Shown here: positions 43,550 through 54,719 of the stretch, piece by piece
Layout: each line of letters begins with the position of its first letter
How positions within the stretch are numbered: position 1 is the first letter of the stretch
DNA from: Apostichopus japonicus
Taxonomy: Eukaryota; Echinodermata; Holothuroidea; Aspidochirotida; Stichopodidae
DNA: 64,000 nucleotides
NCBI RefSeq assembly: GCF_037975245.1
Contig: NC_092577.1
Coordinates: forward strand, 17,312,013 to 17,376,012
Direction: 5' to 3'
The notes under the pieces: generated by a model
What the model was told of the DNA's origin: nothing
Database searches by the model: none
The model's input: the letters and a program-made list of their open reading frames with translations, nothing else
Made by a program: the position numbers and the translations under genes

Positions 43550-43830
43550 TTTATTTTCATAATTGATAACACTATGTTGCCACGACGATGACAAATTGAA
43601 ATGGCCTTCATTGTCTTTCCACAAGGAAAGTGTCTTGCCACGAGGAAAGCGATTTGAAAATCGAATATATTAATAAATAACTCGTTTGTTTTTATATATT
43701 AGAATTGTCTACATATATATGTAAAATACAGATTGACATAATATATATTAAATCCATTCATGTATAATATATATTAAATCCACTGATCATAACCTACCAG
43801 ACAACTAGCCTACATTTCGCCTCTTGGAAT

Positions 43831-43949
43831 GTCTACGGCCACATCACGATGACTATACCGGTTCTCGTCCGATCACCGAAGTCAAGCAACGTAGAGCGCA
43901 GTCAGTACTTGGATGGGTGACCGCCTGGGAATACTGGGTGCCGTAGGCT
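43831..43949 (+). rRNA. 5S rRNA gene (T19A)
   Basis: Next gene 187 bp on. Confidence 0.93.
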
Positions 43950-44017
43950 TTTATTTTCATAATTGATAACACGACGATGATGAGAAATTGAAATGGTCTA
44001 CATTGACCTCTTGTTAT

Positions 44018-44136
44018 GTCTACGGCCACATCACGTTGACTATACCGGTTCTCGTCCGATCACCGATGTCAAGCAACGTAGAGCGCTGTCAGTACTTGGA
44101 TGGGTGACCGCCTGGGAATACTGGGTGCCGTAGGCT
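44018..44136 (+). rRNA. 5S rRNA gene (A50T, A70T)
   Basis: GAGCGCTGTC replaces GAGCGCAGTC in the helix V strand, a marker shared only with the gene at 59779. Next gene 187 bp on. Confidence 0.9.
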
Positions 44137-44204
44137 TTTATTTTCATAATTGATAACACGACGATGATGAGAAATTGAAATGGCCTACATTGACCTCTTT
44201 TTAT

Positions 44205-44323
44205 GTCTACGGCCACATCACGTTGACTATACCGGTTCTCGTCCGATCACCGAAGTCAAGCAACGTAGAGCGCAGTCAGTACTTGGATGGGTGACCGCCT
44301 GGGAATACTGGGTGCCGCAGGCT
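44205..44323 (+). rRNA. 5S rRNA gene (T114C)
   Basis: Upstream bases CCTCTTTTTAT. Long spacer follows (402 bp). Confidence 0.95.
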
Positions 44324-44606
44324 TTTATTTTCATAATTGATAACACTATGTTGCCACGACGATGACAAATTGAAATGGCCTTCATTGTCTTTCCACAAGG
44401 AAAGTGTCTTGCCACGAGGAAAGCGATTTGAAAATCGAATATATTAATAAATAACTCGTTTGTTTTTATATATTCGAATTTTCTACATATAGATGTAAAA
44501 TATAGATTAACATAATATATATTAAATCCATTCATGTATAATATATATATTAAATCCACTAATCATAACCTACCAGACAACTAGCCTACATTTCGCCTCT
44601 TGGAAT

Positions 44607-44725
44607 GTCTACGGCCACATCACGATGACTATACCGGTTCTCGTCCGATCACCGAAGTCAAGCAACGTAGAGCGCAGTCAGTACTTGGATGGGTGACCGC
44701 CTGGGAATACTGGGTGCCGTAGGCT
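44607..44725 (+). rRNA. 5S rRNA gene (T19A)
   Basis: Long spacer follows. Confidence 0.93.
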
Positions 44726-45008
44726 TTTATTTTCATAATTGATAACACTATGTTGCCACGACGATGAGAAATTGAAATGGCCTTCATTGTCTTTCCACAA
44801 GGAAAGTGTCTTGCCACGAGGAAAGCGATTTGAAAATCGAATATATTAATAAATACCTCGTTTGTTTTTATATATTAGAATTTTCTAGATATATATGTAA
44901 AATATAGATTAACATAATATATATTAAATCCATTCATGTATAATATATATATTAAATCCACTGATCATAACCTACCAGACAAGTAGCCTACATTTCGCCT
45001 CTTGGAAT

Positions 45009-45127
45009 GTCTACGGCCATATCACGTTGACTATACCGGTTCTCGTCCGATCACCGAAGTCAAGCAACGTAGAGCGCAGTCAGTACTTGGATGGGTGACC
45101 GCCTGGGAATACTGGGTGCCGCAGGCT
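45009..45127 (+). rRNA. 5S rRNA gene (C12T, T114C)
   Basis: Upstream TTTCGCCTCTTG where other C12T genes mostly have TTTCACCTCTTG. Long spacer follows. Confidence 0.95.
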
Positions 45128-45410
45128 TTTATTTTCATAATTGATAACACTATGTTGCCACGACGATGAGAAATTGAAATGGCCTTCATTGTCTTTCCAC
45201 AAGGAAAGTGTCTTGCCACGAGGAAAGCGATTTGAAAATCGAATATATTAATAAATAACTCGTTTGTTTTTATATATTCGAATTTTCTACATATAGATGT
45301 AAAATATAGATTAACATAATATATATTAAATCCATTCATGTATAATATATATATTAAATCCACTAATCATAACCTACCAGACAACTAGCCTACATTTCGC
45401 CTCTTGGAAT

Positions 45411-45529
45411 GTCTACGGCCACATCACGATGACTATACCGGTTCTCGTCCGATCACCGAAGTCAAGCAACGTAGAGCGCAGTCAGTACTTGGATGGGTGA
45501 CCGCCTGGGAATACTGGGTGCCGTAGGCT
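45411..45529 (+). rRNA. 5S rRNA gene (T19A)
   Basis: Long spacer follows. Confidence 0.93.
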
Positions 45530-45812
45530 TTTATTTTCATAATTGATAACACTATGTTGCCACGACGATGAGAAATTGAAATGGCCTTCATTGTCTTTCC
45601 ACAAGGAAAGTGTCTTGCCACGAGGAAAGCGATTTGAAAATCGAATATATTAATAAATACCTCGTTTGTTTTTATATATTAGAATTTTCTAGATATATAT
45701 GTAAAATATAGATTAACATAATATATATTAAATCCATTCATGTATAATATATATATTAAATCCACTGATCATAACCTACCAGACAAGTAGCCTACATTTC
45801 ACCTCTTGGAAT

Positions 45813-45931
45813 GTCTACGGCCATATCACGTTGACTATACCGGTTCTCGTCCGATCACCGAAGTCAAGCAACGTAGAGCGCAGTCAGTACTTGGATGGGT
45901 GACCGCCTGGGAATACTGGGTGCCGCAGGCT
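45813..45931 (+). rRNA. 5S rRNA gene (C12T, T114C)
   Basis: Start of the third copy of the block first seen at 21821. Confidence 0.95.
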
Positions 45932-46214
45932 TTTATTTTCATAATTGATAACACTATGTTGCCACGACGATGAGAAATTGAAATGGCCTTCATTGTCTTT
46001 CCACAAGGAAAGTGTCTTGCCACGAGGAAAGCGATTTGAAAATCGAATATATTAATAAATACCTCGTTTGTTTTTATATATTAGAATTTTCTAGATATAT
46101 ATGTAAAATATAGATTAACATAATATATATTAAATCCATTCATGTATAATATATATATTAAATCCACTGATTATAACCTACCAGACAAGTAGCCTACATT
46201 TCACCTCTTGGAAT

Positions 46215-46335
46215 GTCTACGGCCATATCACGTTGACTATACCGGTTCTCGTCCGATCACCGAAGTCAAGCAACGTAGAGCGCAGTCAGTACTTGGATGG
46301 GTGACCGCCTGGGGGAATACTGGGTGCCGCAGGCT
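46215..46335 (+). rRNA. 5S rRNA gene (C12T, T114C, +GG)
   Basis: Next gene 197 bp on. Confidence 0.93.
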
Positions 46336-46411
46336 TTTATTTTCATAATTGATAACACTATGTTGCCACGACGATGAGAAATTGAAATGGCCTACATTGA
46401 CCTCTTGTTAT

Positions 46412-46530
46412 GTCTACGGCCACATCACGTTGACTATACCGGTTCTCGTCCGATCACCGAAGTCAAGCAACGTAGAGCGCAGTCAGTACTTGGATGGGTG
46501 ACCGCCTGGGAATACTGGGTGCCGTAGGCT
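46412..46530 (+). rRNA. 5S rRNA gene (canonical)
   Basis: Followed by the TTTTACTTTC marker. Confidence 0.96.
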
Positions 46531-46598
46531 TTTACTTTCATAATTGATAACACGACGATGATGAGAAATTGAAATGGCCTACATTGACCTCTTGTTAT

Positions 46599-46717
46599 GT
46601 CTACGGCCACATCACGTTGACTATACCGGTTCTCGTCCGATCACCGAAGTCAAGCAACGTAGAGCGCAGTCAGTACTTGGATGGGTGACCGCCTGGGAAT
46701 ACTGGGTGCCGTAGGCT
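46599..46717 (+). rRNA. 5S rRNA gene (canonical)
   Basis: Next gene 187 bp on. Confidence 0.96.
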
Positions 46718-46785
46718 TTTATTTTCATAATTGATAACACGACGATGATGAGAAATTGAAATGGCCTACATTGACCTCTTTTTAT

Positions 46786-46904
46786 GTCTACGGCCACATC
46801 ACGATGACTATACCGGTTCTCGTCCGATCACCGAAGTCAAGCAACGTAGAGCGCAGTCAGTACTTGGATGGGTGACCGCCTGGGAATACTGGGTGCCGTA
46901 GGCT
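46786..46904 (+). rRNA. 5S rRNA gene (T19A)
   Basis: T19A behind a short spacer; keeps GTAGGC where its partners at 22794, 42655 and 55574 have GCAGGC, which looks like a conversion or crossover in the gene. Confidence 0.93.
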
Positions 46905-47187
46905 TTTATTTTCATAATTGATAACACTATGTTGCCACGACGATGAGAAATTGAAATGGCCTTCATTGTCTTTCCACAAGGAAAGTGTCTTGCCACGAGG
47001 AAAGCGATTTGAAAATCGAATATATTAATAAATACCTCGTTTGTTTTTATATATTAGAATTTTCTAGATATATATGTAAAATATAGATTAACATAATATA
47101 TATTAAATCCATTCATGTATAATATATATATTAAATCCACTGATCATAACCTACCAGACAACTAGCCTACATTTCGCCTCTTGGAAT

Positions 47188-47306
47188 GTCTACGGCCACA
47201 TCACGATGACTATACCGGTTCTCGTCCGATCACCGAAGTCAAGCAACGTAGAGCGCAGTCAGTACTTGGATGGGTGACCGCCTGGGAATACTGGGTGCCG
47301 TAGGCT
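47188..47306 (+). rRNA. 5S rRNA gene (T19A)
   Basis: Second of three successive T19A genes; 402-bp unit. Confidence 0.93.
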
Positions 47307-47589
47307 TTTATTTTCATAATTGATAACACTATGTTGCCACGACGATGAGAAATTGAAATGGCCTTCATTGTCTTTCCACAAGGAAAGTGTCTTGCCACGA
47401 GGAAAGCGATTTGAAAATCGAATATATTAATAAATACCTCGTTTGTTTTTATATATTAGAATTTTCTAGATATATATGTAAAATATAGATTAACATAATA
47501 TATATTAAATCCATTCATGTATAATATATATATTAAATCCACTGATCATAACCTACCAGACAACTAGCCTACATTTCGCCTCTTGGAAT

Positions 47590-47708
47590 GTCTACGGCCA
47601 CATCACGATGACTATACCGGTTCTCGTCCGATCACCGAAGTCAAGCAACGTAGAGCGCAGTCAGTACTTGGATGGGTGACCGCCTGGGAATACTGGGTGC
47701 CGTAGGCT
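47590..47708 (+). rRNA. 5S rRNA gene (T19A)
   Basis: Third of three successive T19A genes; 402-bp unit. Confidence 0.93.
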
Positions 47709-47991
47709 TTTATTTTCATAATTGATAACACTATGTTGCCACGACGATGAGAAATTGAAATGGCCTTCATTGTCTTTCCACAAGGAAAGTGTCTTGCCAC
47801 GAGGAAAGCGATTTGAAAATCGAATATATTAATAAATACCTCGTTTGTTTTTATATATTAGAATTTTCTAGATATATATGTAAAATATAGATTAACATAA
47901 TATATATTAAATCCATTCATGTATAATATATATATTAAATCCACTGATCATAACCTACCAGACAAGTAGCCTACATTTCACCTCTTGGAAT
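47709..47991 (+). other. Representative long 5S spacer
   Basis: No gene. Direct repeats GGCCTTCATT (47762-47771) and AGCCTACATT (47968-47977) bracket the 206 bp absent from short spacers. Inside are CCACAAGGAAAG/CCACGAGGAAAG imperfect repeats, an inverted repeat CGATTTGAAAATCG (47809-47822), and an AT-rich tract with two direct copies of ATAATATATATTAAATCCA (47897-47915 and 47923-47943, the second two bases longer). The LINE insertion point in host units corresponds to 47931/47932, inside the second AT copy. Confidence 0.8.
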
Positions 47992-48110
47992 GTCTACGGC
48001 CATATCACGTTGACTATACCGGTTCTCGTCCGATCACCGAAGTCAAGCAACGTAGAGCGCAGTCAGTACTTGGATGGGTGACCGCCTGGGAATACTGGGT
48101 GCCGCAGGCT
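47992..48110 (+). rRNA. 5S rRNA gene (C12T, T114C)
   Basis: 402-bp unit. Confidence 0.95.
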
Positions 48111-48393
48111 TTTATTTTCATAATTGATAACACTATGTTGCCACGACGATGAGAAATTGAAATGGCCTTCATTGTCTTTCCACAAGGAAAGTGTCTTGCC
48201 ACGAGGAAAGCGATTTGAAAATCGAATATATTAATAAATAACTCGTTTGTTTTTATATATTCGAATTTTCTACATATAGATGTAAAATATAGATTAACAT
48301 AATATATATTAAATCCATTCATGTATAATATATATATTAAATCCACTAATCATAACCTACCAGACAACTAGCCTACATTTCGCCTCTTGGAAT

Positions 48394-48512
48394 GTCTACG
48401 GCCACATCACGATGACTATACCGGTTCTCGTCCGATCACCGAAGTCAAGCAACGTAGAGCGCAGTCAGTACTTGGATGGGTGACCGCCTGGGAATACTGG
48501 GTGCCGTAGGCT
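48394..48512 (+). rRNA. 5S rRNA gene (T19A)
   Basis: 402-bp unit; the spacer has TATATTCGAATTT. Confidence 0.93.
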
Positions 48513-48795
48513 TTTATTTTCATAATTGATAACACTATGTTGCCACGACGATGAGAAATTGAAATGGCCTTCATTGTCTTTCCACAAGGAAAGTGTCTTG
48601 CCACGAGGAAAGCGATTTGAAAATCGAATATATTAATAAATAACTCGTTTGTTTTTATATATTCGAATTTTCTACATATAGATGTAAAATATAGATTAAC
48701 ATAATATATATTAAATCCATTCATGTATAATATATATATTAAATCCACTAATCATAACCTACCAGACAACTAGCCTACATTTCGCCTCTTGGAAT

Positions 48796-48914
48796 GTCTA
48801 CGGCCACATCACGATGACTATACCGGTTCTCGTCCGATCACCGAAGTCAAGCAACGTAGAGCGCAGTCAGTACTTGGATGGGTGACCGCCTGGGAATACT
48901 GGGTGCCGTAGGCT
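48796..48914 (+). rRNA. 5S rRNA gene (T19A)
   Basis: Second gene before LINE copy 5. Confidence 0.93.
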
Positions 48915-49197
48915 TTTATTTTCATAATTGATAACACTATGTTGCCACGACGATGAGAAATTGAAATGGCCTTCATTGTCTTTCCACAAGGAAAGTGTCT
49001 TGCCACGAGGAAAGCGATTTGAAAATCGAATATATTAATAAATACCTCGTTTGTTTTTATATATTAGAATTTTCTACATATATATGTAAAATATAGATTA
49101 ACATAATATATATTAAATCCATTCATGTATAATATATATATTAAATCCACTGATCATAACCTACCAGACAAGTAGCCTACATTTCACCTCTTGGAAT

Positions 49198-49316
49198 GTC
49201 TACGGCCATATCACGTTGACTATACCGGTTCTCGTCCGATCACCGAAGTCAAGCAACGTAGAGCGCAGTCAGTACTTGGATGGGTGACCGCCTGGGAATA
49301 CTGGGTGCCGCAGGCT
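49198..49316 (+). rRNA. 5S rRNA gene (C12T, T114C), LINE host unit
   Basis: LINE copy 5 begins 342 bp from the gene start. Confidence 0.95.
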
Positions 49317-49808
49317 TTTATTTTCATAATTGATAACACTATGTTGCCACGACGATGAGAAATTGAAATGGCCTTCATTGTCTTTCCACAAGGAAAGTGT
49401 CTTGCCACGAGGAAAGCGATTTGAAAATCGAATATATTAATAAATAACTCGTTTGTTTTTATATATTAGAATTTTCTACATATAGATGTAAAATATAGAT
49501 TAACATAATATATATTAAATCCATTCATGTATAATATATGTCGTGGTGTGATACAGTGTGATACAGTGGATACAGTGTGATACAGTCGTGGCGCGGTTGG
49601 TTGTGCTCCTTGTTAGCTGTTTTCTTTGTTACTTTTTTCGAACTTACTTGTTCCACGTTTTCTTCAACCTGCAACATCCAAGTTCTTGGATGCTAGCGGG
49701 TTTTTATTACTGTGTTTCATTTTGGACCGTTAAACTGTAGGAGTTTTGTAGGTAATTTTTGAAGTCGCCAAGGCGACGAAGGCCGCCAAGGCGTGTGCTA
49801 GTGCGAAC

Positions 49809-51050
49809 ATGGGTTCCGCGAAACCATCAATACAACGTTTGAAAACTAACAGTGTTAGGGTATTTGACAATGGACATAGCTATGGAGACATACTGAAATC
49901 GATATCTGAGGATCTTGGGAATAATAGAATTGTGGGATGTGTTAAGACGTCAGGGCACTGGATTGTGACATTGAAGAATGAATCTGATGCGGAACTTATC
50001 CAGGAAACCGGCCTTAATATTAAAGGCGACCATTGTAATGTTACCGGAGTGGAAAAATTTATACTAACGGTGAGTCTTTTTGGGGTACCCTGTTACATTT
50101 CTGACGAAGAACTTTCGGCTAAGCTAGAGGAATACGGATGCTCAATTAAATCCAAATGGACGCGAAAATACTATTCCGACTATCCAGACGTGGAAAACGG
50201 TATTCGATTCGTAAGAGTACAGTTGCCAAATAATGCCAAAAGCCTGCCCTACGCAATTACGATTGCTGGTGTACATCTAAGACTTAAACACAACAGCCAA
50301 TCTAAAGTCTGTAACAACTGCTTGAGCGACACCCATGTCATGAAAGAATGTCCCCAGTACGTATGTAGAGAATGTAATAACCAGGGCCACACGGAGAGCC
50401 GTTGCCCTAGGATAAAGTGCTTTAGATGCCAAAACTTTGGTCATAAAAGTTTCCTATGCACGGAGCAACCACCTGAGGAAGATAACGATGTCGAACCAGA
50501 GAAGCCTTCAGACAATGGTGAGATGGACACAGAAACTGAACCTTCTAACGTCACTGAGAGCGCCAACAAGGAAACAGTTCCCGGGGGCCCACCAGCTCAA
50601 CCCACAGTGCAACCTCCTGACACGGTAGATCAAGCCAACCGGAACAAGGACCAAATTGAGGAGACTCTGCCTACCAACACCCAGCCACAGCAGAAACAAC
50701 CGAAATCTCCCAAGAAAGCGAAGGCTACGACCACAGCGACCAAGAAAAATCCCACCGACGAAGCACAGAAATCCCGACTACAAAGAAAACCCGACTACAA
50801 ACCAGGAAGTAATGGAGACACCACTGAAACTGTAAATGACTCTATGGCACACCTTAAAAGGCAGATGTCTTTGGATGAGGACAACTTCATTTTTGTAAGA
50901 CACAAGAAGAAAATACCAACACCAAACCTTAGCAAGGCAAGAACCGTAACAAGCAAAAACAATCAAACCTCACTTCTATATCGTCATCGTCATCATACTC
51001 TTTCTTGTTTTAATGGATCCAACAAAAAACAAAATAGAAACAAGGGATAA
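49809..51050 (+). CDS. LINE ORF1, CCHC zinc-knuckle protein (copy 5)
   Basis: 413 aa, same protein as copies 1, 3 and 4, with the three CCHC knuckles at residues 168-217. The last 38 nt overlap ORF2. Confidence 0.93.
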   Translation: MGSAKPSIQRLKTNSVRVFDNGHSYGDILKSISEDLGNNRIVGCVKTSGHWIVTLKNESDAELIQETGLNIKGDHCNVTGVEKFILTVSLFGVPCYISDEELSAKLEEYGCSIKSKWTRKYYSDYPDVENGIRFVRVQLPNNAKSLPYAITIAGVHLRLKHNSQSKVCNNCLSDTHVMKECPQYVCRECNNQGHTESRCPRIKCFRCQNFGHKSFLCTEQPPEEDNDVEPEKPSDNGEMDTETEPSNVTESANKETVPGGPPAQPTVQPPDTVDQANRNKDQIEETLPTNTQPQQKQPKSPKKAKATTTATKKNPTDEAQKSRLQRKPDYKPGSNGDTTETVNDSMAHLKRQMSLDEDNFIFVRHKKKIPTPNLSKARTVTSKNNQTSLLYRHRHHTLSCFNGSNKKQNRNKG

Positions 51051-53952
51051 TATTTCCTGTGAGTATTATAACATCGATAAGTATAATAATTTACCCCCTA
51101 GTAATGGTCTTACCATTTTCAATATGAACAGTAGGAGTCTTAACAAAAATTTTGATAATATTACCACTTTCATCTCATTACTTAATAACGAATTCTCGAT
51201 CATGGGCTTTACGGAAACTTGGTTGAATGACAATAATAATACATCCATCATCAATATTAATAATTATCGACTTGTAGAAAAACACCGCCATAAAAGAAGG
51301 GGAGGTGGGGTTTGTTTATACATTAAAAAGAACTATAATTACAAATGCAGAGACGATCTCTCTGTATTTAATGACTCAATTGAGTCTCTTTTCATAGAGA
51401 TCACACCCCAAAATGGCAGTAAGCATTACGTTATTGGTATTATTTATAGACCACCGACGGGTTCTTATGACGACTTTTATTTTCATGTGCAAAACATTTA
51501 TGGCAAATTAACAGAATCACGTAGTAATTCTTATATCATGGGTGATTTCAACATTAACTTACTTGACGACCACTTATCTACAGATTTCCTCAACTTAGCT
51601 TTCTCGAATAATTTTTATCCAGCAATAACAAATCCTACCCGTGTTGCAAGTACATCGTCTACTTTAATTGATAACATATTTACTAATGATAATTCTGCAA
51701 TTAACTCAGGCATATTTGTAACCGATATTACCGACCACTTTCCCATCTTCCTTGACAATAATTCAAGACTTAGAATCTATAATAGAGATAGTAAACGTAT
51801 TCGTAATTACAATATAAATAATATCAGTAATTTTATTTCCCAATTAGAATGTAAGCAATGGGATGATGTTCTTAATGAAAAGGATGCTAATGTATCCTAT
51901 AATGTATTTTTTCATCATTTTAGTGATATGTACAATGACTGTTTTCCAGTGCAGGTTATTAATGTAAGGAAGAAACGTAAAAAGAGACATCCTTGGATTA
52001 CTAGTGGTATATTAAAATCAATAAAAAAGAAAAATCAATTGTATAGACGCCAATTAAAGGATCCAACATCGAATAACAAGAAGGTATACCTTATTTATCG
52101 AAATAAATTAACAAATATTATCAGAACATCAAAGAAACTATACTTTCACAGTAAATTTATCGAGAGCAATAATAACATTAATGGTACCTGGAAAACAGTC
52201 AATGAACTCTTACATAAAAATGCCAGTCAATCGTCATATCCTACGGCCTTTCACCATAACCAAAACGTTGTCACAGACAACCAGGAAATTGCTAATGGTT
52301 TTAACAATTACTTTGTAAATGTAGGCCCTTCACTGGCCAGCAAGATTAAACCCCTTGAAAAAGCTGAGATTTTTTTGCATAAAAGCAGAAATCCCAACCC
52401 AAACTCTGTGTTCATATTCCCCGTGACAGAAGAAGAATTACTGAAAACGATCAACACTGCAATTAAACCCAAAAAGGCTGCAGGATATGACGATTTCAGT
52501 CCTGATATTATCAAACAGGCCGCTAAGTATATTGTCACACCACTTGCCCATATTTGTAACCTATCATTTAATACAGGTGTCTTTCCAGACAAGTTAAAAA
52601 TTGCTAAAGTCTTACCAATTTACAAAAATGGCCAGAACAATGCATATGAAAATTACCGGCCAATATCGTTACTCTCTTGTTTTGCGAAACTTATAGAAAG
52701 ACTATTGTTTAATCGTATTTGTAGATTCTTGGACAAACACAACATTCTTAATAAACAACAGTACGGATTTCGATACAATCACTCCACTGAGCTCGCCCTG
52801 GCAGATGCAATTGATAATCTCTACAGTAAACTTGATCAACGTAAGACTTGCATTGGTGTATTCCTAGACTTAAGTAAAGCGTTTGATACCATTAATCATT
52901 CTATTTTACTGAATAAGATGCACTTTAATGGTATAAGAGGTACTACTCTGAATTGGTTCGACAGCTACCTATCTCACCGTCACCAATTTACTGCGTATAA
53001 GTCACATAACTCTGATCTTGCCCAAGTCCCTTGTGGTGTACCACAGGGATCTATCCTGGGACCTCTGTTATTCATTATTTATGTAAACGACATATGTCAA
53101 GTGTCCAATATTGCAAAAGTTACTTTGTTTGCTGATGACACCACTATTTTTTTTGACTCTGACAACATTAGCATCCTACCTATTACTGTATCTAATGAAC
53201 TAGAAAAGTTTAGTAACTGGTTTCGGTCAAACAAGCTTTCTATCAATGTCAACAAGACACACTACATTGTTTTTAATTCATCCAACAACCCTCCTCAAGT
53301 TCACAACATTAATATGAATGGTACACCAATTAACAATGTTGACTACATAAAATTTTTAGGTGTATATATTGATTCAAAACTAAGTTGGCAACAACATATT
53401 TCAGCAATCTGTTCTAAGGTCGCAAGGAACATTGGTATACTCGCTATAATAAAACATTTCCTACCGACACACATTCTAAGAATGATTTATAATACGCTCA
53501 TTCTACCTCATCTGTCCTACTGTTCTATTATTTGGTCTGGTGCTAACATAACTTGTCTTGACCGTCTCAATAAACTACAAAAAGGCGCAATACGTAACAT
53601 AACACATGCTGCATTTCGTCAGCATACTAGTCCATTGTTTAAAGGTCAAAACCTGCTGAAATTAAATGATATTATAAGGCTACAACTTGCTGTATTTACG
53701 TATAAAGCATGGCATGGGCTACTTCCGGGTTCCTTTCATAATTTCTATACAATTAATGTAGAATTATACAATTATAATACCCGAAATAGACAAAATGCTC
53801 ATTGCAACTTCTATCATACGAAATTAGGTACACGCAGCTTTCGCAACCGTGCAACTAAGTTATGGAACTCATTAAGCAATACCGTTAAATCTAAGGCTAC
53901 AAAGAATTCATTTAAGAAATGTTTAAAAAAAGAATTGATATCATCATATTAA
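51013..53952 (+). CDS. LINE ORF2, endonuclease-reverse transcriptase (copy 5)
   Basis: 979 aa, identical in protein sequence to copies 1 and 4; all endonuclease and RT catalytic motifs are present and the eight-T run after FADD is intact. Confidence 0.95.
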   Translation: MDPTKNKIETRDNISCEYYNIDKYNNLPPSNGLTIFNMNSRSLNKNFDNITTFISLLNNEFSIMGFTETWLNDNNNTSIININNYRLVEKHRHKRRGGGVCLYIKKNYNYKCRDDLSVFNDSIESLFIEITPQNGSKHYVIGIIYRPPTGSYDDFYFHVQNIYGKLTESRSNSYIMGDFNINLLDDHLSTDFLNLAFSNNFYPAITNPTRVASTSSTLIDNIFTNDNSAINSGIFVTDITDHFPIFLDNNSRLRIYNRDSKRIRNYNINNISNFISQLECKQWDDVLNEKDANVSYNVFFHHFSDMYNDCFPVQVINVRKKRKKRHPWITSGILKSIKKKNQLYRRQLKDPTSNNKKVYLIYRNKLTNIIRTSKKLYFHSKFIESNNNINGTWKTVNELLHKNASQSSYPTAFHHNQNVVTDNQEIANGFNNYFVNVGPSLASKIKPLEKAEIFLHKSRNPNPNSVFIFPVTEEELLKTINTAIKPKKAAGYDDFSPDIIKQAAKYIVTPLAHICNLSFNTGVFPDKLKIAKVLPIYKNGQNNAYENYRPISLLSCFAKLIERLLFNRICRFLDKHNILNKQQYGFRYNHSTELALADAIDNLYSKLDQRKTCIGVFLDLSKAFDTINHSILLNKMHFNGIRGTTLNWFDSYLSHRHQFTAYKSHNSDLAQVPCGVPQGSILGPLLFIIYVNDICQVSNIAKVTLFADDTTIFFDSDNISILPITVSNELEKFSNWFRSNKLSINVNKTHYIVFNSSNNPPQVHNINMNGTPINNVDYIKFLGVYIDSKLSWQQHISAICSKVARNIGILAIIKHFLPTHILRMIYNTLILPHLSYCSIIWSGANITCLDRLNKLQKGAIRNITHAAFRQHTSPLFKGQNLLKLNDIIRLQLAVFTYKAWHGLLPGSFHNFYTINVELYNYNTRNRQNAHCNFYHTKLGTRSFRNRATKLWNSLSNTVKSKATKNSFKKCLKKELISSY

Positions 53953-54042
53953 ATTATGTAAATGAGTTATTTACTTCAGCAGTTTCTGTTCATTATGTAA
54001 CAAACATTCAATTTGTATTTATTCATATTTTTTTTTTCTTTA

Positions 54043-54090
54043 GGGAGTCTTCCACTTTGTTAAGCTTTTAAGCTTTATGGAAGACTTCCC
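54043..54090 (+). other. LINE copy 5 3' UTR hairpin
   Basis: Same 48-nt stem-loop; the T-run in front of it is interrupted by one A. Confidence 0.75.
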
Positions 54091-54200
54091 TCCGCTTTGT
54101 ACTTCTGTGGAAAAACAAATAAATAAATAAATAAATATATATATTAAATCCACTAATCATAACCTACCAGACAACTAGCCTACATTTCGCCTCTTGGAAT

Positions 54201-54319
54201 GTCTACGGCCACATCACGATGACTATACCGGTTCTCGTCCGATCACCGAAGTCAAGCAACGTAGAGCGCAGTCAGTACTTGGATGGGTGACCGCCTGGGA
54301 ATACTGGGTGCCGTAGGCT
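54201..54319 (+). rRNA. 5S rRNA gene (T19A)
   Basis: First gene after LINE copy 5. The spacer has the TGCCACAAGG and TATAATTTATA markers and one TA fewer (400 bp). Confidence 0.93.
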
Positions 54320-54600
54320 TTTATTTTCATAATTGATAACACTATGTTGCCACGACGATGAGAAATTGAAATGGCCTTCATTGTCTTTCCACAAGGAAAG
54401 TGTCTTGCCACAAGGAAAGCGATTTGAAAATCGAATATATTAATAAATACCTCGTTTGTTTTTATATATTAGAATTTTCTAGATATATGTCAAATATAGA
54501 TTAACATAATATATATTAAATCCATTCATGTATAATTTATATATTAAATCCACTGATCATAACCTACCAGACAAGTAGCCTACATTTCACCTCTTGGAAT

Positions 54601-54719
54601 GTCTACGGCCATATCACGTTGACTATACCGGTTCTCGTCCGATCACCGAAGTCAAGCAACGTAGAGCGCAGTCAGTACTTGGATGGGTGACCGCCTGGGA
54701 ATACTGGGTGCCGCAGGCT
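54601..54719 (+). rRNA. 5S rRNA gene (C12T, T114C)
   Basis: No GG insertion here, unlike the second gene after LINE copies 1-3. Start of the fourth copy of the block first seen at 21821. Confidence 0.95.

Larger units (their letters stand above)
41021..49539 (+). repeat. 5S rDNA tandem array, block 5
   Basis: Twenty-seven complete 5S genes between LINE copies 4 and 5. From 44607 on, long 402-bp units with T19A or C12T+T114C genes dominate, and only two canonical genes occur (46412, 46599). Confidence 0.97.
49540..54136 (+). mobile_element. Non-LTR retrotransposon, copy 5 (intact ORFs)
   Basis: Same ends, tail length (five AAAT) and insertion point as copy 1. Private differences include GTGCTCCTTG in the 5' UTR (49609) and an A inside the T-run before the 3' hairpin (54027). 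Confidence 0.95.

Noticed and set aside
7635-54136. Five independent insertions at the same site
   Set aside because: Possible in principle, but shared private flanking variants, the same tail length in four copies, and no 5' truncation favour duplication of one insertion.
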